Origin: Mesorhizobium sp. STM 4661
Lineage (GTDB): Bacteria; Pseudomonadota; Alphaproteobacteria; Rhizobiales; Rhizobiaceae
Assembly (NCBI RefSeq): GCF_000359125.1
Contig: NZ_CAAF010000065.1
Span: 62,001-126,000 of the forward strand
Length of the DNA: 64,000 nt
Direction: 5' to 3'
This document shows, one piece after another, positions 60,422-64,000 of this stretch (its first letter is position 1; the number at the start of each line of letters is the position of its first letter). The notes under the pieces are model-generated. The model was not told the origin of the DNA, searched no databases, and worked only from the letters and a program-made list of their open reading frames with translations. The translations under genes were made by a program, and so were the position numbers.

Positions 60422-61743
60422 GGAATTTCATCCGCCGCAGCCTGCCGCAGTCAGTGCGCGGGCAGCTCACGGCGATCATTCTCGTCGCGGTGTTTGTGAT
60501 CATGTCCACCGGATCGGTCATCGAAAGTTTTACGAGGAATATCGACCTGCCGGCTATCGACGACAGTGTCGTACGAGCCAGCGTGGTTGCCGGCTTGTTG
60601 CGCGACGCACCGGCGGAGGCTCGCGACGCGATCCTGGCGGCGACGGCTCGTACGGGCCTGGATTTCAAGATACTTTCGAAGGAACGGATCGACAGTATTC
60701 CATATTCCTATGTGCAGTGGCGAAACATCGAATGGCTTATCGGGTTCGAAGACAGGCCGATTGACGGGCGGTGGCTGACTGTCGATGGCCAATCCGCGTT
60801 TGTCATCGGCCTGGATCGGCAGACCATCCTGGCTCACTTCGGAGTACCCGATACCTTACTGACGTCAGATCTCGTCCGCTCCTTGTTCTACAAGTTCATG
60901 GCTTTCATCGCCTTGCCCACGCTGATCTGGCTCTTTGCGGTATGGACCGTAACGGACCCGTTGAAACGCATCTCGACGGCCGTCGGGTCGGCCGAGATCG
61001 AGAATGGCGACGAGCTCTTCGTCGAACGCGGTTCCATCGAGATGATTGGCCTGGCGCGGGCGCTGAACCGGATGAGAACACGTATCCGGACGATGATCGA
61101 AAACCGCACCCGCATGCTGCGCAGCGTCAGCCACGATCTGCGCACGCCTTTAACGCGGCTGCGGCTTCGCACCGAGCGCATGGACGACAACGCCACCCGC
61201 ACCGCGATGCTGTCCGATATTCAGCATATCGAAGATCTGATCAACGAGACATTGACCTATCTGCGCAACGACGTTTCGACGGAGAAGTTGCAACGCGCCG
61301 ACATTGCCAGCGTGCTGCAAACCGTCTGCGCCGAATTCTCCGACGTCGGGTTTTCGGTCTCGTATTCCGGACCGGACCGGCTTCTCGGCTGGTGCAAACC
61401 CAATGCGCTGGCGCGTGCGATTACCAATCTCTGCGACAATGGGGTCAAATTCGCCAGCCATGTCACCGTCGCATTGACGCAGACCGACACGGTGGCGCGC
61501 ATCGCGGTCGGCGACGATGGTCCGGGGATTCCAGTGGCGGCGCGCACCGATGTCTTCGAACCCTTCTTCAAGGAGGACACGTCACGCGGCATTGCGTCAA
61601 AGCATGGCTTCGGCCTGGGCCTCTCGATCGTCGCGGACATCATCCAGGGCCATGGCGGCAAGATCGAATTGCAAGACAACCGGCCAAGCGGGCTCGTCGT
61701 TACCGTCGACCTGCCGAACGGACCAGGCGTCCAGCCATCATAA
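60418..61743 (+). CDS. Sensor histidine kinase
   Basis: A 441-residue kinase. Membrane segments are at about residues 18-36 and 160-178, enclosing a periplasmic domain of about 120 residues. A HAMP linker follows, then the dimerisation helix with phospho-His239 in SVSHDLRTPLTRLRLR. The ATPase domain has the N-box AITNLCDNGVKFA, GDDGPGIP and GFGLGLSIVADI. It is the partner of the OmpR-type regulator just upstream. The signal is unknown, but a MipA/OmpV gene upstream suggests an envelope input. Confidence 0.93.
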   Translation: MRNFIRRSLPQSVRGQLTAIILVAVFVIMSTGSVIESFTRNIDLPAIDDSVVRASVVAGLLRDAPAEARDAILAATARTGLDFKILSKERIDSIPYSYVQWRNIEWLIGFEDRPIDGRWLTVDGQSAFVIGLDRQTILAHFGVPDTLLTSDLVRSLFYKFMAFIALPTLIWLFAVWTVTDPLKRISTAVGSAEIENGDELFVERGSIEMIGLARALNRMRTRIRTMIENRTRMLRSVSHDLRTPLTRLRLRTERMDDNATRTAMLSDIQHIEDLINETLTYLRNDVSTEKLQRADIASVLQTVCAEFSDVGFSVSYSGPDRLLGWCKPNALARAITNLCDNGVKFASHVTVALTQTDTVARIAVGDDGPGIPVAARTDVFEPFFKEDTSRGIASKHGFGLGLSIVADIIQGHGGKIELQDNRPSGLVVTVDLPNGPGVQPS

Positions 61744-61922
61744 GACGGCTTGCACAGCACCCGCGCCTGACGAGCGCCATCGCGCGAGAATGGCCGAAAC
61801 GCTGGCGCGGACAAAGAAGGCCGCGTGAACACGACGGTCCTCCTACGCCAAGGCTTCGGAGGACACTCCTTCGTCTAACGGCCTTCAGGTGGCCTGCCAC
61901 CCGAAGCTCGAAGAGCGAAGGG

Positions 61923-62007
61923 TGGTGCGGTCGAGAAGACTCGAACTTCCACGGGTTGCCCCACAGCGACCTCAACGCTGCGCGTCTACCAATTCCGCCA
62001 CGACCGC
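61923..62007 (-). tRNA. tRNA-Leu (GAG anticodon)
   Basis: On the minus strand the acceptor arms GCGGTCG and CGACCGC pair, followed by A and an encoded CCA. The D-loop GGAATTGGTAGAC, the anticodon arm AGCG-TTGAGGT-CGCT with anticodon GAG, a long variable arm (class II) and the TTCGAGT T-loop are all present. It should read CUC and CUU codons. Length is 85 bases. Confidence 0.95.
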
Positions 62008-62175
62008 ACGTGGTAGGAGCCGGAACGAACCGGCTCGCGGCGTGTAGCAAATCGTTTCCAGCGAAACAAGGGCGCGTCGCGCAATAATCGCCCGGGAATT
62101 GGCACATCGGTCGAGAAGGCTGAAACGCGCTCCGAACTGGACGTTTCGGCCGATTGCGGCCATATGAGGGGCGAA

Positions 62176-62222
62176 TGCATGTCGCCCAAAAGTGCAAGGC
62201 GGTTTTGGGACGACGACATGCA
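62176..62222. repeat. Dispersed palindromic repeat, copy E, before lipB
   Basis: TGCATGTCGCCCAAAAGTGC...GGTTTTGGGACGACGACATG, nearly identical with the copy at 31377, forms a hairpin 20 bases before the lipB start. The two copies differ mainly in a few bases around the loop. Confidence 0.75.
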
Positions 62223-62243
62223 CAAACAAAAAACGACCACGCC

Positions 62244-62987
62244 ATGACAGAACGCAGCCAGATCGCCACGTCATTCCTTCCCCTGCCCGGTTCGGCGCCG
62301 GTCGAATGGCGGATCGAACCTGGCCTTACCGCCTATCTCGACGCGCTTCGGTTCATGGAGGCTCGTGCTGAAGCGATCAGAAGTGGTGCTGCCGGCGAGA
62401 TGGTCTGGCTGGTCGAGCATCCGCCGCTCTACACAGCCGGCACCAGCGCCCATGTCGAGGATCTGATCGAGCCGGACCGTTTCCCGGTATTCGCGGCCGG
62501 ACGTGGCGGCGAATACACCTATCACGGGCCGGGCCAGCGGGTCGCCTATGTGATGCTCGACCTCAAACGCCGGCGCGAGGACGTCCGCGCCTTCGTCGCG
62601 GCGCTCGAACAATGGATCATCGGCACGCTCGCTGCCTTCGATGTGCGTGGCGAACGCCGCGAGGACCGCGTCGGCGTTTGGGTGGTGCGGCCGGATCGCC
62701 CCGCCTTATCGGACGGCTCGCCCGCCGAGGACAAGATCGCCGCCATCGGCATCAGGTTGCGGCGCTGGGTGAGCTTTCACGGCATCGCCATCAATGTCGA
62801 GCCGGATCTCGGCCATTTCAGCGGCATCGTGCCGTGCGGCGTCGCGGATCACGGCGTCACCAGCCTCGTCGATCTCGGCCTTCCCGTAACAATGGCCGAT
62901 CTTGACCTGGCGCTGAGATCGGCTTTCGAGAATGTGTTCGGCCCGGCCGCGCCTTTGCCGGTCGAGGCGGCTCGCAAGGCCGGCTGA
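62244..62987 (+). CDS. lipB: Lipoyl(octanoyl) transferase
   Basis: A 247-residue enzyme that moves octanoyl from acyl-carrier protein to lipoyl domains. GGEYTYHGPGQRVAYVMLDL near residue 88 is the family core, DKIAAIG holds Lys164, and GIVPCGV the nucleophile Cys198. I took ATG 62244; the in-frame codons upstream run through the palindromic repeat. Length and motifs are normal. It is convergent with the M50 gene. Confidence 0.95.
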   Translation: MTERSQIATSFLPLPGSAPVEWRIEPGLTAYLDALRFMEARAEAIRSGAAGEMVWLVEHPPLYTAGTSAHVEDLIEPDRFPVFAAGRGGEYTYHGPGQRVAYVMLDLKRRREDVRAFVAALEQWIIGTLAAFDVRGERREDRVGVWVVRPDRPALSDGSPAEDKIAAIGIRLRRWVSFHGIAINVEPDLGHFSGIVPCGVADHGVTSLVDLGLPVTMADLDLALRSAFENVFGPAAPLPVEAARKAG

Positions 62988-63017
62988 ATACTTAGCTGGA
63001 TTGGGGTGTTTTGAGGT

Positions 63018-63998
63018 TCAGGTCAGGCCCCAGCCGAGAAGCCGGTCGGATGCCCACAGAACCCCATAGCCATGGATGGCGAACACCGCCAGCAGCGCGC
63101 CGGCCATGACAAAGCAATCGAAGGTGCGGATCGGCTTCAACTCATGACGCGGTTTCACCGCGCTGCCCATCGTCAGCAGGCTGAGGATGGCAAAGACAGC
63201 CCCTGCTACCAACAGGAAGCCGTGCGAGAAGCCGGCCCGCCAGCCAAGCGCCAGGAAGGCGGAAAGCAGGACAAACGAAGCCAGCGCCAGTGCGATCGGA
63301 CCGGGGCAGATCTGGCGCAGCACCTGGCCGCCATCGAATTTCCACACCGGCACCAGATTGGCGACGTTGAACAGCGCAGAGCAGCCGGCAAGCGTCGCCA
63401 GCAGTGCCGCGGCGAGCCGGTGTCCCTCTCCACTGGCAAGCGCGCTGGCAGCGATCAGCAATGGCACCAGGAAAGCCGAGAAGCCAGCGCCCATCAGCGC
63501 CACGAAAGCCACCTCGAAACGGCTGTCATAGGGTCGCCCGTCTATGGCGATGCCGCCGAGCAGCGGGATGAAGATCATCCGCGCCTTGCGATGGCCCATC
63601 AGCCGGAACGCCGCCATGTGCCCGAGCTCATGCAGGGCAACCACCGATGTCAGGATCGCGGCCAGCGCCAGGCCGCCAAGGTTCAACCCGAAGAACGGCC
63701 ACAGGATGAGTGCCGAAAGCACCGCGAAGCCTACCTGGCTGACCGGATGCTCGAACCAGCCGCCCTTGCGATAGCGACCGGTCCTGGCCCAGACATCCAG
63801 CTTGCCGAGTTCGCGGCGCATGGCGAAATAGCGAAAGACGGGAAAGGCGATGCCGCGATAGCGATCGGTCTGGCTGAGGACAACCCGCGTGAACTTGCCT
63901 TCGGCAACGAGTTCGGTGGTGGTGCGATAGTCCGCCCAGAAGGAGGCGTCGAGCGACGTGTCGTCGACGACCCGCATGGAAAACCGGCTCTCTTCCAC
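63018..63998 (-). CDS. Site-2 protease-like membrane metalloprotease (M50), possibly 5' truncated
   Basis: A visible 326-residue part of an intramembrane metalloprotease-like protein. HELGH (His123, Glu124, His127) is the zinc site in the second membrane segment, and NLVPVWKFDGGQ near 218 supplies the third ligand Asp. There are about seven hydrophobic segments. The first codon seen is a GTG two bases from the window edge, so the true start may lie outside; an ATG eight codons on is also possible. Substrate unknown. Confidence 0.85.
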   Translation of the reverse strand: MEESRFSMRVVDDTSLDASFWADYRTTTELVAEGKFTRVVLSQTDRYRGIAFPVFRYFAMRRELGKLDVWARTGRYRKGGWFEHPVSQVGFAVLSALILWPFFGLNLGGLALAAILTSVVALHELGHMAAFRLMGHRKARMIFIPLLGGIAIDGRPYDSRFEVAFVALMGAGFSAFLVPLLIAASALASGEGHRLAAALLATLAGCSALFNVANLVPVWKFDGGQVLRQICPGPIALALASFVLLSAFLALGWRAGFSHGFLLVAGAVFAILSLLTMGSAVKPRHELKPIRTFDCFVMAGALLAVFAIHGYGVLWASDRLLGWGLT

Positions 63999-64000
63999 GA

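Noticed and set aside
19668..62222. CRISPR array made from the dispersed palindromic repeats
   Set aside because: The copies are kilobases apart, vary in length and have no regular spacers or cas genes.

Overview
The window looks like chromosomal DNA of a Mesorhizobium-type alphaproteobacterium (Hyphomicrobiales). This rests on the high G+C with strong third-position bias, the DUF1127 small proteins beside a VtlR-like LysR regulator, the soxBDAG set with several FAD/GcvT fusion proteins, the aerobic-type cobalamin genes with cbtAB, and dispersed palindromic repeats. I see no phage, IS element, CRISPR array or symbiosis genes. The species assignment is inference.

Layout. 1-2.8 kb: the end of a methyltetrahydrofolate:corrinoid methyltransferase and its iron-sulfur corrinoid activator. 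3-7.5 kb: two DUF1127 proteins, a third small protein, an esterase, a VtlR-like LysR regulator and a GlxA-type AraC regulator of the class that controls glycine betaine/carnitine catabolism. 7.5-11.6 kb: two secreted proteins and a dimethylglycine/sarcosine dehydrogenase-like enzyme. 11.8-19.6 kb: a seven-gene minus-strand operon (HAD-UbiA fusion, DprE1-like oxidase, small DMT-type membrane protein, epimerase, aminotransferase, GT-C-like membrane protein, FkbM methyltransferase) that resembles a polyprenyl-phosphoryl pentose pathway. 20-28.3 kb: an MscS channel and soxBDAG. 28.4-31.4 kb: an MFS exporter, a nitroreductase and an XRE-cupin regulator. 31.5-38.5 kb: a tightly coupled four-gene operon (FAD/GcvT demethylase, homocysteine methyltransferase, aminotransferase, second FAD/GcvT demethylase). 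38.5-46.4 kb: an ABC importer with a cytosine-deaminase-like amidohydrolase and a FAD oxidase, then a RidA and a creatininase-family protein. 46.4-51.3 kb: cobalamin synthesis and cobalt uptake under a cobalamin riboswitch. 51.4-64 kb: ChaC, a Rieske oxygenase, transporters, a Cys-tailed acyltransferase-like protein with a cysteine-methyltransferase-like partner, a LiuR-like MerR regulator, MgtE, a MipA/two-component set, tRNA-Leu(GAG), LipB and an M50 protease.

How the parts fit. The strongest theme is removal and reuse of N-methyl groups: Rieske, corrinoid, BHMT-like, DMGDH-like and sarcosine oxidase steps all occur here, feeding methyl or formyl-level carbon to tetrahydrofolate, homocysteine or corrinoid. 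The same window carries the B12 genes that a corrinoid branch would need. The most interesting candidates for new biology are the 31.5-38.5 kb operon, read as a stepwise demethylation-deamination cascade for an unknown trimethylated amino acid, and the 11.8-19.6 kb lipid-linked sugar operon.

Two large inverted-repeat elements (39.2 and 42.1 kb) in opposite orientation bracket the oxidase and amidohydrolase genes. A second family of short palindromic repeats occurs at 19.7, 24.3, 31.4, 54.8, 58.5 and 62.2 kb.
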